From: Bradyrhizobium erythrophlei
GTDB taxonomy: Bacteria > Pseudomonadota > Alphaproteobacteria > Rhizobiales > Xanthobacteraceae
Assembly (NCBI RefSeq): GCF_900129505.1
Contig: NZ_LT670818.1
Coordinates: 5,055,001 to 5,119,000, forward strand
Direction: 5' to 3'
DNA: 64,000 nucleotides
Shown piece by piece: positions 36,051 to 44,355 of the stretch; position 1 is the stretch's first letter; the number at the start of each line of letters is the position of its first letter. The notes beneath the pieces were generated by a model. That model saw nothing but the letters and a program-made list of their open reading frames with translations. It made no database searches and was not told the DNA's origin. Position numbers and translations under genes: made by a program.

Positions 36051-37172
36051 CGAAAGTTTGCAGGTGTCCCGTCCCGGCGGTGCGGTTTCGATCGCAGCGA
36101 CGATATTGCGGGCGTGATATTGAAAGAGATCGAGCAGCGGACGCGCAGCCGGTCCGCGCGAGTCCGCCAGGCCGAGCCGGCGTGCGATGCCGGGTTGCAG
36201 CGATCTGCTGAGACGGTCTCCGGCCCGGCCTGCGAGCAAGTGCAAATGACACCGCACTAGCCACAAGAAGCGGTGCGCCTGGACCAGCCGGGACGGCTTG
36301 AGCGGCATTGAGCGCGCCGAGGCGCAGGCGTTGGCCCATAGCGCGCGCTGCAAGTCTCTGAGGCCACCGGGGCCTCGCTTCAGGTCGGGCTCGTCCTCCA
36401 AGGCATGCACATCGCGCGGTGCATGGCGAGGTGTGGGCGACAGAGCGCTGCCGACCGCGTCCCGCCAGCATCCCGCGTCGGGTCCGGCGAAACGGGCCGC
36501 AAGCTCGGCATCGAGGGCAGCAAACAGGCCCTGGCAGCCCCATAGGTGCCGCCGGTCGACCAGGCCGGCAAGCACGGTGTGATTGTCCTTGGCAAGCTCA
36601 AGGCACTCCTGGACCGACCGCGCTGCATGATCCAGCACGAAGCCAAGATCCCAGAGGCAGCCGACCACGGCGCCGATGCAAGCTTGCGTCGCCGGCGCGA
36701 CAGTTCCGGATGCGCTGCTTTCGGGGAGGAGAAAGAGCAGGTCGAGGTCGGAGCCGGGGGCGAGTTCTCTCCGTCCGTAGCCGCCCGCCGCAATCGCGGC
36801 GAGTGGGGCGACCATGCTCCGATCGCGCATTCCGCTGGATATCGATGCAACGTGGAGCAACCCGATCACGACGCTGTCCGCCAGACGCGTCCTGTCGCGC
36901 AGATAAGCCTCGACTGAACCGCCCGCCTCAAGGCGCTCGCGCAAGATCTCGTGCGCCCGCGTTACGAGCAGGCGCACGAGCTTCACTCCACGCAGCCCCG
37001 TTAGCGGTCCGGTTTCGCTGGCTAGTGCGCGCAGCGCGTGCCGGATCTCTGCGGTCGGCACTCTATCCGGCGTGGCTTCGCCGACGGCCGCGCTTGGAAT
37101 GCCGGAAATAGGGCCAATTCCTTGCCACCCTTCAGTGGATCCTGAGGGGGGCGCCATGAGAAGTCTCTTCAT
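36027..37172 (-). CDS. GlnD-like nucleotidyltransferase, truncated
   Basis: 381 residues from ATG 37172 (GAGGAG upstream). [20 protein letters not shown] (residues 130-149) is the active-site motif of GlnD/GlnE-type nucleotidyltransferases, with both metal Asp residues (SDLD). The following helical part ([20 protein letters not shown]) is the GlnD PII-uridylyltransferase accessory region. A full GlnD is about 900 residues and also has HD and two ACT domains; these are absent. The C-terminus ends inside the duplicated promoter repeat, so truncation is likely, but catalytic residues are intact. Transcribed from operator B. Confidence 0.75.
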   Translation of the reverse strand: MKRLLMAPPSGSTEGWQGIGPISGIPSAAVGEATPDRVPTAEIRHALRALASETGPLTGLRGVKLVRLLVTRAHEILRERLEAGGSVEAYLRDRTRLADSVVIGLLHVASISSGMRDRSMVAPLAAIAAGGYGRRELAPGSDLDLLFLLPESSASGTVAPATQACIGAVVGCLWDLGFVLDHAARSVQECLELAKDNHTVLAGLVDRRHLWGCQGLFAALDAELAARFAGPDAGCWRDAVGSALSPTPRHAPRDVHALEDEPDLKRGPGGLRDLQRALWANACASARSMPLKPSRLVQAHRFLWLVRCHLHLLAGRAGDRLSRSLQPGIARRLGLADSRGPAARPLLDLFQYHARNIVAAIETAPPGRDTCKLSPPAEIWA

Positions 37173-37323
37173 CTTGGCCGCTCCTCGTTGCTCGCAGGGC
37201 ACAGCTTTGCTTTTGGCCCGACTGCCGAGGTTGAAGTAGCGCGGCTAGTCGTCGAGTGACGTCGCGAGTTGAACCAGTCTCTCGGGTAAACAGCGGGACG
37301 GAACATCTGCAAGCTTCTTACGT

Positions 37324-37358
37324 TGTACCGATAAGTACATCGTGTACCTAACGGTACA
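37324..37358 (-). promoter_or_regulatory. Operator B: tandem sites upstream of the GlnD-like gene
   Basis: TGTACCGATAAGTACA (37324-37339) and TGTACCTAACGGTACA (37343-37358), centres 19 bp apart, with TTGACA (complement of 37363-37368) just upstream as likely -35. The surrounding sequence differs from A and C, so this copy is not explained by the inverted duplication. Confidence 0.7.
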
Positions 37359-37379
37359 AGTTTGTCAAGTGCGAAGTCT

Positions 37380-37840
37380 ATGCTCCCCGATATGCGCCGC
37401 CCTGAGGGCATAAGGTTTGAAGTTTGCGCCCTAATCCGCCTTCATGGCGATGCGCAGGGGCTTCGGAGCGGACCGCGCGGCTCCGAGCTGGCACTGGTCC
37501 GAGCAACGCGGCACAGCGGCACCAAACGGAGCAAGGCGCGCGCCAGATTTTCGATCGCTTGGTCGCTACCGGCGGCAATTTCATCGGTACCTGCCGATAC
37601 CCATCAGCTCAGCAGGTGCCGGCGAGCTCATGCCACAGATCGCGAGGTTTGGATTTGTCCGCCATGTTCAGACTTGATCGACCGCGCGCGCAGGGATCTT
37701 GCGTCGCGAACTGGCTTGTTCGACGACATATCAATGACGAAGACGTCGATACCACGGGATGCGCGGTAACAAGGGACCGCGCCTTTGGCTGCATAGTATG
37801 TTTTCCCAACATTGTGCAGCTTTTTTCGCCGCGGCTGAAA
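37380..37840. other. Region between operators B and C
   Basis: About 460 bp with only short, unrecognised frames on both strands. It separates the divergently arranged promoters B and C; no gene, RNA or terminator identified. Confidence 0.4.
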
Positions 37841-37856
37841 TTTGGGCTTGACGTCT

Positions 37857-37891
37857 TGTACTGATTGGTACATGATGTACCACTCAGTACA
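37857..37891 (+). promoter_or_regulatory. Operator C: tandem sites upstream of the DUF1348 gene
   Basis: TGTACTGATTGGTACA (37857-37872) and TGTACCACTCAGTACA (37876-37891), centres 19 bp apart, with TTGACG at 37848-37853 as likely -35. They end 25 bp before the GTG start at 37916, so bound repressor would block the promoter. Confidence 0.7.
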
Positions 37892-37915
37892 ACCAGGGTA
37901 TTAAGGAGCCGTTAC

Positions 37916-38383
37916 GTGTCTGGTCCTCCACTTCCCTCTTTCACCCGCGAGTCCGCCGCCCAGATGGCCCGCATGGCTGAGGACGCCTGGAATTCGCGCG
38001 ATCCGGAGCGGGTGGCGCTGGCCTACACCGAAGACAGCCGCTGGCGGAATCGCTCGGAATTCCTTGAAGGCCACTCCGCGATCGTCGCGTTCCTGACACG
38101 CAAGTGGCAGAAGGAACACGAGTACCGGCTGATCAAGGATCTCTGGGCGTTCGACCGCAATTTCATCGCCGTGCGTTTCCAGTACGAATGGCATGACGAC
38201 GCCGGACAGTGGTTCCGCTCCTACGGCAATGAGCAGTGGGAATTCGACGAGAACGGTTTGATGCGCCGGCGCGAGGCCAGCATCAATGATATGCCGATCG
38301 GCGAAAGCGAGCGCCGTTACCGGTGGGCGGCGCCCGGCCCGCGCCCCGCGCATCACCCGGGCCTCGGCACCAGCCCGAAGTAA
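37916..38383 (+). CDS. DUF1348 / NTF2-like protein
   Basis: 155 residues from GTG 37916, preceded by AAGGAG. The sequence ([59 protein letters not shown]) is characteristic of DUF1348, a SnoaL/NTF2-like cone fold of unknown function. Operator C lies immediately upstream, and the TetR gene follows 27 bp after the stop, so the pair looks like an autoregulated unit. The first 27 codons are duplicated at 35.9 kb. Confidence 0.85.
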   Translation: MSGPPLPSFTRESAAQMARMAEDAWNSRDPERVALAYTEDSRWRNRSEFLEGHSAIVAFLTRKWQKEHEYRLIKDLWAFDRNFIAVRFQYEWHDDAGQWFRSYGNEQWEFDENGLMRRREASINDMPIGESERRYRWAAPGPRPAHHPGLGTSPK

Positions 38384-38410
38384 CAAAACTTGAGAGGGTG
38401 TTGAAGGAAA

Positions 38411-38977
38411 ATGATGGCGAGGTCGATTGCCGAGCGTGCTGATGTCTTGCCGCAACTGGCGGAAGTGTTTCGAGCCCATGGCTATGAGGGCGCGACGCTG
38501 TCGCTGATTTCGGACGCGACCGGGCTCGGCAAGGGCAGCCTCTACAATTTCTTTCCAGGCGGCAAGGAGCAGATGGCGATGGAGGTTCTGACCTCCATCG
38601 ACCGGTGGTTCGCCGACAACATCTATACGCCGCTGCGGACATCGACCGATCCGGCAAAGGGCATCGCCGACATGTTTGCGGCGGTCGATGATTATTTCCG
38701 CTCTGGACAGCGGGTGTGTCTGGTCGGCGCAGTGGCGCTCGGCGCCTCGCGCGATCTGTTTGACGACAAGGTCAAAACCTATTTCGCGGGCTGGATCGAT
38801 GCGCTCGCAGCCGCGTTGCGGCGGCTCGGCGATGACAGAACCGCCGCACGCCAGAAGGCGGAACAAGCGGTGCTGGAAATTCAGGGCGCGCTGGTGCTGA
38901 CGCGCGCGCTCGACGATATGAAGGTGTTCTCCCGCGCGCTGGCAGACTCGCGCAAGCGGTTGATGAATACAAAATAG
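38411..38977 (+). CDS. TetR-family regulator, likely binder of operators A-C
   Basis: 188 residues from ATG 38411 (ATG 38414 also possible). N-terminal helix-turn-helix HGYEGATLSLISDATGLGKG followed by SLYNFFPGGKEQMAMEVL, and a C-terminal ligand domain of the YxaF/LmrA-like type (CLVGAVALGASRDLFDDKV). It follows the DUF1348 gene on the same strand. Since TetR proteins usually bind palindromes at their own promoter, operator C and its copies A and B are the natural targets; this is inference. Confidence 0.85.
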   Translation: MMARSIAERADVLPQLAEVFRAHGYEGATLSLISDATGLGKGSLYNFFPGGKEQMAMEVLTSIDRWFADNIYTPLRTSTDPAKGIADMFAAVDDYFRSGQRVCLVGAVALGASRDLFDDKVKTYFAGWIDALAAALRRLGDDRTAARQKAEQAVLEIQGALVLTRALDDMKVFSRALADSRKRLMNTK

Positions 38978-39035
38978 CGGCGCTGATGCGATATTTTCGA
39001 ACGCCTCGGCAACGATATCGTGCAAAATCGTACAG

Positions 39036-39077
39036 TGGCGCGCCCGACACGATTCGAACGTGTGACCTTTGCCTCCC
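39036..39077 (-). other. tRNA-Arg 3' end fragment, probable attachment site
   Basis: On the minus strand, GGTCACACGTTCGAATCGTG continues into TCGGGCGCGCCA: a complete T arm (ACACG-TTCGAAT-CGTGT), the acceptor 3' strand CGGGCGC, discriminator G and CCA. Upstream GGGAGGCAAA resembles the anticodon-arm 3' side, after which tRNA structure is lost. This is the 3' portion typical of alphaproteobacterial tRNA-Arg and of integrase attachment sites, not a functional tRNA. No integrase gene is in the window. Confidence 0.65.
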
Positions 39078-39236
39078 AAAGCAGACCCAAGCCGCACAGC
39101 CACAATCGGCAACCCGTTTTAGGCGTAACCAGGATTCCCCATTTCCGTAATCGTGATGTAACGACACCCGTTCTTTTAGCGGCGTGGCGTTCGTTCATGT
39201 CCTGGACATCGGACAACATGGAGAGGATCTTCCGCT

Positions 39237-40046
39237 ATGGATTTGCGATTGCAAGGAAAGCGTGCGTTGGTCACGGGTAGCAGCATCGGCTTGGGAGAGG
39301 CGATCGCGCGAGCCCTTGCTGCCGAGGGTGTTGCTGTTGCGATCCACGGACGCCAACCGGAACGTACATTCGCCGTTGCGGCAGAAATCGAGGCTCTCGG
39401 CGGCAGAACAGCCGTTGTTCTCGGAGACCTCACGGTCGAACATGAAGCGCATAGCGTCGCTAACAGCGCGATCAAGCAGCTAGGCGGTATCGATATCCTC
39501 GTTAACAACGCGGGTGGACCAGGCGATAGGCTGTTCTGGGAAGAGACGCAAATCCGAGCTTGGACCGAGTCTTACGAGCGGAACGTTCTGGCTGCTGTAA
39601 GACTGATCAATCATCTTCTGCCGTCGATGCGGCAGTCTGGCTGGGGAAGAATTGTGAATGTCTCGAGCGTGGCTGGTGTGATGCCCCAGCCTACCGGCCC
39701 GGAGTACGGAGCAAGCAAGGCTGCGATCAACAATCTCAGCCTGTCCTTGACCAAAGCGCTCGGGGCATCGGGAGTGACGGTTAACACGGTTTCTCCCGGC
39801 ATGATTCTCACGCCGAAGCTGGAAAAAGTACTTCGTCAGATGGCAACTACGAACGGCTGGGTTGCCAGCGGTGCTTCATGGGAAGAGATCGAGCGGGTTT
39901 TTTTGAAAGTTTCACAGGTTCCCCTTGGCAGAATTGGTCGCGTTGAGGAGGTCGCGCACGCCGTCGTCTTTTTGTGCAGTTCGCTTGCCAGTTACATCAC
40001 CGGCGCGGACTTACGAATTGATGGCGGGGTTGTACCAGCTCTATAG
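39237..40046 (+). CDS. Short-chain dehydrogenase/reductase
   Basis: 269 residues from ATG 39237 with GGAGAGGA upstream. TGSSIGLGEAIARALAAEG (about 14-32), NNAGGPGD, Ser in VSSVAGVMPQ, YGASK catalytic pair, and the FabG-like C-terminus ITGADLRIDGGVVPAL. NAD(P)-dependent cytoplasmic oxidoreductase; the length and tail match 3-oxoacyl-reductase-like SDRs. It begins 160 bp after the tRNA fragment and could be the first gene outside or inside an island. Substrate unknown. Confidence 0.9.
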   Translation: MDLRLQGKRALVTGSSIGLGEAIARALAAEGVAVAIHGRQPERTFAVAAEIEALGGRTAVVLGDLTVEHEAHSVANSAIKQLGGIDILVNNAGGPGDRLFWEETQIRAWTESYERNVLAAVRLINHLLPSMRQSGWGRIVNVSSVAGVMPQPTGPEYGASKAAINNLSLSLTKALGASGVTVNTVSPGMILTPKLEKVLRQMATTNGWVASGASWEEIERVFLKVSQVPLGRIGRVEEVAHAVVFLCSSLASYITGADLRIDGGVVPAL

Positions 40047-40118
40047 AGCGGCCAGCCTGGAGTACCTTAAGTTACGGGACGGCGCGATTAACGATGCGCT
40101 GTTGAGCAGTCATCGCTA

Positions 40119-40318
40119 AAAATTTTAAAGACCGCTGATGCGCTTCGCGCGCTTAGACGTGAGGGGCCACATCGTTTCATACCAAAGCAACCACCGACCT
40201 TCGTATTGGTCCCGGAAAGCCTTGCGGCAGCAGGAGCATCCAAAAATCCACCTTGGCGCGATTTTCGGCGTCGTTCGATTTTCGACTTTTGCAACAATAT
40301 CGGCACGAAACCGACATG
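40119..40318. repeat. 200-bp direct repeat, copy 1
   Basis: Starts AAAATTTTAAAGACCGCTGA and runs without gaps parallel to 47864-48063, with only scattered substitutions. It is probably non-coding: the open frames across it do not resemble known proteins. Lies between an SDR gene and the duplicated HxlR gene. Confidence 0.8.
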
Positions 40319-40592
40319 ACCGGCCCGGTCGGCGATGTCCGGTCTTGGGGGTACAACGGAAGTCGCATTTCCCGGCCTCGAGGTCGCCTTTTGACCCGGA
40401 GCGGTCCTCGGGGCGAACTTGAGGTCGGGCTGGTCCGCGCATCTTTGCTGGCCCATGGAAGTCGGCGGGGACTCGAGACAAGCAGACAGGCCGTTGATGT
40501 CCCGGGGGCGCCAACAGGTCCCGGCTCGAGATCATCCTCGCTCCAGGGATAGATGCACCGAGCCAAGGACGGCACTACCGTGCAGGCGCGTC

Positions 40593-41411
40593 TTATGCGC
40601 GCTTGCGATTTTGCGCTCGCGGGCTGCCGGGCGATCGGGCCCGTATTCCGCGGGGGTGGGACGGCAGCCGATCCGAATGATTGGTCTGAACGGCAACCGG
40701 CCGAGCAGCCAAGTGCGGGTCTGGAGCATTCCGGCCGCTCACCGTTTCAAATCGCAGCCAGACAGGAAATGCTCTTGCAATCCGCAGATCGCCATCGAAC
40801 TGCAGCGCAGTGCCGGCCGCGTCGCGCCATTTCGTATGGCCAAGATAGACATCGACGTAATCACGGATATTGCCGCGGAGCGTAAGATCGACGGCAAATC
40901 CCGGATCCTTCATGCAGACGTCGACGCCGGATCGTCCGAGGATCAGCCACATGATTCGAAATTTCGTGCGGCTCGCCGGCACGCCTGAAAATTCGAAGCG
41001 CAAGACGACGCGCCGATCCGGCAGCATGCTCAGATCGACACGCTTGCGCAATCCCCAGATCAGGAGGGCGGGATCAAGATCGGAACGTTTGATCCGGTCG
41101 TGGGTGTAGGTCATTCCCCACTGGCCGAGCGCGTGCATTACCACGCGCAAGCCCTCGCCAGCAGGCGTGAGCCAGTACTCGTGGCCGGCACCGTCGGCGC
41201 CGCGCGGCCGGCGTTCAATCACACCATGGTCCTCTAGCTCACGCAGCCGCGCGACCAGGACTGCCCGGGAAATCAGCGGCACGCCGCGATGGATGTCGTT
41301 GAAGGAGTGCATGCCAGTCATCACTTCGCGCACGATAAGCGGAGTCCAGCGGGTGGCGAAGATCTCGGATGCCTTCGCGATCGGGCAAAACTGACCATAG
41401 CTTGCTGACAT
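40593..41411 (-). CDS. HxlR-family transcriptional regulator (intact copy)
   Basis: 272 residues from ATG 41411. HxlR winged helix: Cys9, FATRWTPLIVREVMTGMHSF, HRGVPLISRAVLVARLRELE, then a C-terminal sterol-carrier-like part (VVLRFEFSGVPASRTKFRIM). Divergent from the alpha/beta hydrolase at 41580 (169-bp intergenic), which it probably regulates. It is the unbroken version of the gene at 8852. Compared with usual HxlR proteins of about 220 residues the tail after position 230 is long and low-complexity, so the true ancestral end is uncertain. Confidence 0.85.
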   Translation of the reverse strand: MSASYGQFCPIAKASEIFATRWTPLIVREVMTGMHSFNDIHRGVPLISRAVLVARLRELEDHGVIERRPRGADGAGHEYWLTPAGEGLRVVMHALGQWGMTYTHDRIKRSDLDPALLIWGLRKRVDLSMLPDRRVVLRFEFSGVPASRTKFRIMWLILGRSGVDVCMKDPGFAVDLTLRGNIRDYVDVYLGHTKWRDAAGTALQFDGDLRIARAFPVWLRFETVSGRNAPDPHLAARPVAVQTNHSDRLPSHPRGIRARSPGSPRAQNRKRA

Positions 41412-42395
41412 GCGTCCGATCTAGTCACCGACAGCCGGATTTACCAGTCCGAAAAACAGACTTGGCGGAGCGAAGCGCCCCGTCCACATGTCGGCGCGAC
41501 GCGGCGATGTGCAGCATCGTCTCTTTCACGTTCAGGTCGCCTTGTGTCACGGCACCGACATCGCACGGAGTACTTCGCAATGACCGATTACGTCTTAATC
41601 CACGGCGCGTGGCATGGTAGCTGGTGCTGGGCGCGCGTGCGTCGCCTGCTGGCGGCGGCGGCGGGGCACCGGGTGTTCACGCCGACGCTAACGGGTGTCG
41701 GAGAACGCTCCCATCTCTTGAGTCGCGACGTCGGCCTCGACACCCATGTCGCTGATGTGGCCAATCTCATGATTTGGGAGAACCTACGCGACATCGTCCT
41801 GGTCGGACACTCCTACGGCGGTGTCGTCGCACGCCACGTCGCTGACCGGATGCCGGACCGGATTCGCTCGCTCATCTATCTCGACGCCTTCGTTCCCGAG
41901 AACGGCAAAACCCTTTTTGATTACCTGCCCGACAACGGCGAGGGCGACCGGAAACTGGCTGTGGCCCATGGCGATGGCTGGAGAGTTCCGCCGAGACCAG
42001 CGTCGTTCCTCGCGGTCAATGCGGCAGACGCCGCCTGGGTGGATCGTCAGTGCACGATGCACCCGCTGTCCAGCTTTGAAGCGCCGGCGCAAATCAGCGG
42101 CGCCTGCGACGACATCGCAAAAATCGGATACATTCTGGCTAGTGGTTTTGAAGGTCCTTTCGGCCAGTTTTACGCCAAGGCAGGAGAGCGCCGCTGGTGG
42201 CAGGAGGAGCTTGCATGCGGGCATGATGTGATGCTCGACATGCCCAATGAACTCACGGCCCTGCTGCTGCAGCGGACGTAGAGAGCGGTCGCCGCCATCG
42301 TTCGCTCGAGCGACGGAGGTGTCTGCAGGCCTTGCTTGCGTCGGCCGTCGGGGGCACACCGGGAATCGTCTGCTCGTCGTGAGTTTGTCAGCACA
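40600..42395. repeat. Long inverted repeat, right copy (intact)
   Basis: Homologous in inverted orientation to 7895-9660. Both genes read through here. Divergence between copies is visible throughout (substitutions about every ten bases by eye), so the duplication is not recent. Boundaries estimated. Confidence 0.85.
41580..42281 (+). CDS. Alpha/beta hydrolase (intact copy)
   Basis: 233 residues from ATG 41580. HGAWHGSWCW oxyanion motif (about 8-17), nucleophile elbow GHSYGG with Ser78, and C-terminal His in LACGHDVMLDMP. The WxxV..L and LTGVGERSHLL features are those of the salicylate/methyl-ester-hydrolase-like (MES/EstC) family. Probably cytoplasmic. Divergently paired with the HxlR regulator; a frameshifted duplicate lies at 7986-8683. 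Confidence 0.85.
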   Translation: MTDYVLIHGAWHGSWCWARVRRLLAAAAGHRVFTPTLTGVGERSHLLSRDVGLDTHVADVANLMIWENLRDIVLVGHSYGGVVARHVADRMPDRIRSLIYLDAFVPENGKTLFDYLPDNGEGDRKLAVAHGDGWRVPPRPASFLAVNAADAAWVDRQCTMHPLSSFEAPAQISGACDDIAKIGYILASGFEGPFGQFYAKAGERRWWQEELACGHDVMLDMPNELTALLLQRT

Positions 42396-42760
42396 CGACC
42401 GACGCACTGGGCTTTCTGCCGCGGTGCATGAGTCTGAAATTGGCACGAACCGGACCAACGGCGATGTCCCCTGTACTTCCGCTGATGAGGGATAAGCGGA
42501 AGTGACCCGATTGGCTGATTTTGGTAGGGATTGACCCATATGCGACATCGCCATTCTGAAGGCGCGACCGCCCCACTTCCACAGCACAGCTTTCGGTCGG
42601 AGACCGCAGCATATGCAACTTATGCAGCATATTGTGTCGGAGATTCTGCGTAAGAACCTGATCACAATTCATCACGTCCCCGCGACCTCGCCCTCTCGGA
42701 CCCCAGCAAGATGTTGCCAGAAGCTATAAACACAGCCTTCAGACCGAGACGGAGGCGATA
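42282..42760. other. Intergenic region, 479 bp
   Basis: The first about 115 bp are the outer part of the inverted repeat. The remainder contains no convincing gene; it presumably includes the promoter of the AraC gene at 42761. No regulatory palindrome stood out. Confidence 0.45.
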
Positions 42761-43699
42761 ATGCTTCAGAGCGACGATGTTGGCGGCGCGCCTCTGCTGG
42801 ATTTCGAGGCGTGGCGAGCGTTGCTCCGATCGAATTGCGGGCGCGACGTCGAGGTCACGGCGCCTAACGCCTTTGCCGGTTGGAGGCGTCCCTTCAATGT
42901 ATGCGGGCTTGAGGCAACTTCGGTAAAGATCAGGTGGGGGTCCGCGGACCCCGGTTGCTCTGATCACCGGGTAGAGCGCTACCGGGATGTTCGCTGCGAT
43001 GGCGCGGATCATTATCTCATAATCTTCCAAGTCGCTGGGCAGACTGCAATGACCCAGATGGATCAGGAGGCACTACTCGCTGTAGGCGACGTTGCGCTCG
43101 TCGATGCGGCGCGACCGGTGACATATCTCTTCTCGGGAGAATGGCTGACGCTTCGGCTGCCGCGAAAATCGGTGCGGTCTCACTTCGGATTCGAGCCGCA
43201 AGGGGGTGTTGGCAGACAAAGAACGCGCGCCAGTCGTCTGCTCTTCGACCTCATTCGGAATGCCGATATGGAAGCCGCGTCACCGTCCGCCGATATCTAC
43301 ATGCAGTTCGCCGTCTATGACCTCGTTGGCGCGCTATTTGCGCCGTCTGATCCGCGCTCCCTGGCACGTGGCTCGGACAAATTGTTCCAACGCATCTGTG
43401 GCGTCATCAAGGATGGTTTTTCCGATCCGGATTTCGGGCCCGTTGAGGTAGCCGCCGAAGCCGGCGTCTCGTTGCGCTATGTGCAAAAGCTCCTCACCGA
43501 GCGCGGCACGACCTGCAGCGAATTCATCTATTCGAGCCGGCTTGATCATGCCGCCCATTTGCTCCGCCGCCGGGCGTTGCTGGGTACGGGCGAGCCTCTC
43601 AGCGAGATCGCCTACGCTTGCGGCTTTCGCGACTATGCGCATTTCGCGCGGAGATTCCGCAAGCGGTTTGGCTATTCGCCGCGTTGGACCGCACCATAG
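42761..43699 (+). CDS. AraC-family transcriptional regulator
   Basis: 312 residues. An N-terminal cupin-like AraC_binding_2 region (RYRDVRCDGADHYLIIFQVA, ALVDAARPVTYLFSGEWLTL) is followed by the two helix-turn-helix motifs (VAAEAGVSLRYVQKLLTERG; LSEIAYACGFRDYAHFARRF). No dedicated target is obvious: downstream are only remnants. A strong hairpin follows 77 bp after the stop. Confidence 0.9.
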   Translation: MLQSDDVGGAPLLDFEAWRALLRSNCGRDVEVTAPNAFAGWRRPFNVCGLEATSVKIRWGSADPGCSDHRVERYRDVRCDGADHYLIIFQVAGQTAMTQMDQEALLAVGDVALVDAARPVTYLFSGEWLTLRLPRKSVRSHFGFEPQGGVGRQRTRASRLLFDLIRNADMEAASPSADIYMQFAVYDLVGALFAPSDPRSLARGSDKLFQRICGVIKDGFSDPDFGPVEVAAEAGVSLRYVQKLLTERGTTCSEFIYSSRLDHAAHLLRRRALLGTGEPLSEIAYACGFRDYAHFARRFRKRFGYSPRWTAP

Positions 43700-43775
43700 A
43701 GCGGCACATCAAACCCAATTCCGACGACCGGATGCTCGACCTGTGCTTTTTCAGCCAGACCCGGGAAGCCATTAG

Positions 43776-43801
43776 GGCCGCGCCGGAAGGCCGGCGCGGC
43801 C
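43776..43801. terminator. GC-rich hairpin after the AraC gene
   Basis: Perfect 11-bp stem GGCCGCGCCGG / CCGGCGCGGCC with loop AAGG. No U run follows, so a terminator role is inferred from position only. Confidence 0.5.
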
Positions 43802-43802
43802 T

Positions 43803-43920
43803 AGCGGTCGCCAAAAGCCGACACAGGCCCGTCGGTAAGCCTGACATTGCTGGCCTTTGGCTTTCCGTTGAATGTGATGGCCTCATAAACGATCCGCTGG
43901 CCCTTTTTGATCGTCGCTGG
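43803..43920 (-). pseudogene. Possible cold-shock-domain remnant
   Basis: The minus frame ending at TAG 43803 reads IKKGQRIVYEAITFNGKPKA, then SNVRLTDGP. The GQRIxYE and GKPKAxNV features resemble the end of a CspA-like cold-shock domain. The N-terminal nucleic-acid-binding motifs are missing and no start is visible. Confidence 0.35.
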
Positions 43921-43991
43921 ACGCCTTGTCGAAGGCGGCCGTTATGAATCTGACTCGGAGCAACAGCCCACTCCTTCGCCCAAGGATAAAG

Positions 43992-44090
43992 CTAGGAAAC
44001 ATCGCCTACGCGGCGGTGTTCTTAGCGTCCGAAGAGTCCCGCATGATCACTGGCCACATACTCCCCGTGGACCGAGGGATTGGCGACTGA
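43992..44090 (+). pseudogene. C-terminal remnant of a short-chain dehydrogenase
   Basis: Frame LGNIAYAAVFLASEESRMIT, then GHILPVDRGIGD, stop TGA 44088-44090. This is the standard SDR ending (FLASxESxxxTGxxLPVDGG, with the usual second Gly replaced by Arg). Nothing upstream continues it. A 33-residue fragment. Confidence 0.65.
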
Positions 44091-44139
44091 AGCTCAACTA
44101 TTCATCGATAATGGGCTGGATCGTCATCACCGTCCCGGT

Positions 44140-44355
44140 TTAACGGGCCAGTCTTTCGGCCTGCGCGGCAAGATGGCGCGCCACGCGGACGTTGAGCCAG
44201 TGATGGATTCGGGCAGTCAAATAGATGATTTCGATAGTCATGGCATAGTCCTCTGCAACTCCCAGGGCTCGAGGGCGATCAGCCAACGAACCCAGGCGAC
44301 GCCGTTCCGTAATGGCGCTTTCGAGATAAACGTCCGCTGCGGAGACGTTACTCAT
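44140..44355 (-). CDS. Small unknown protein overlapping the cupin stop
   Basis: 71 residues from ATG 44355, which overlaps the end of the cupin gene (ATGAGTAA). The sequence is coding-like and mixed in composition (ITERRRLGSLADRPRALGVA, MTIEIIYLTARIHHWLNVRV) but no family is recognised. The equivalent position in the other cupin copy (33529) has TTG instead of ATG and different downstream sequence, so this gene arose or was retained only here. Confidence 0.4.
   Translation of the reverse strand: MSNVSAADVYLESAITERRRLGSLADRPRALGVAEDYAMTIEIIYLTARIHHWLNVRVARHLAAQAERLAR

Noticed and set aside
37901..39112. 403-codon minus-strand frame
   Set aside because: Antisense of the DUF1348 and TetR genes, both supported by motifs and ribosome sites.
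41784..42665. 293-codon minus-strand frame
   Set aside because: Antisense of the intact hydrolase plus intergenic sequence; no domain.
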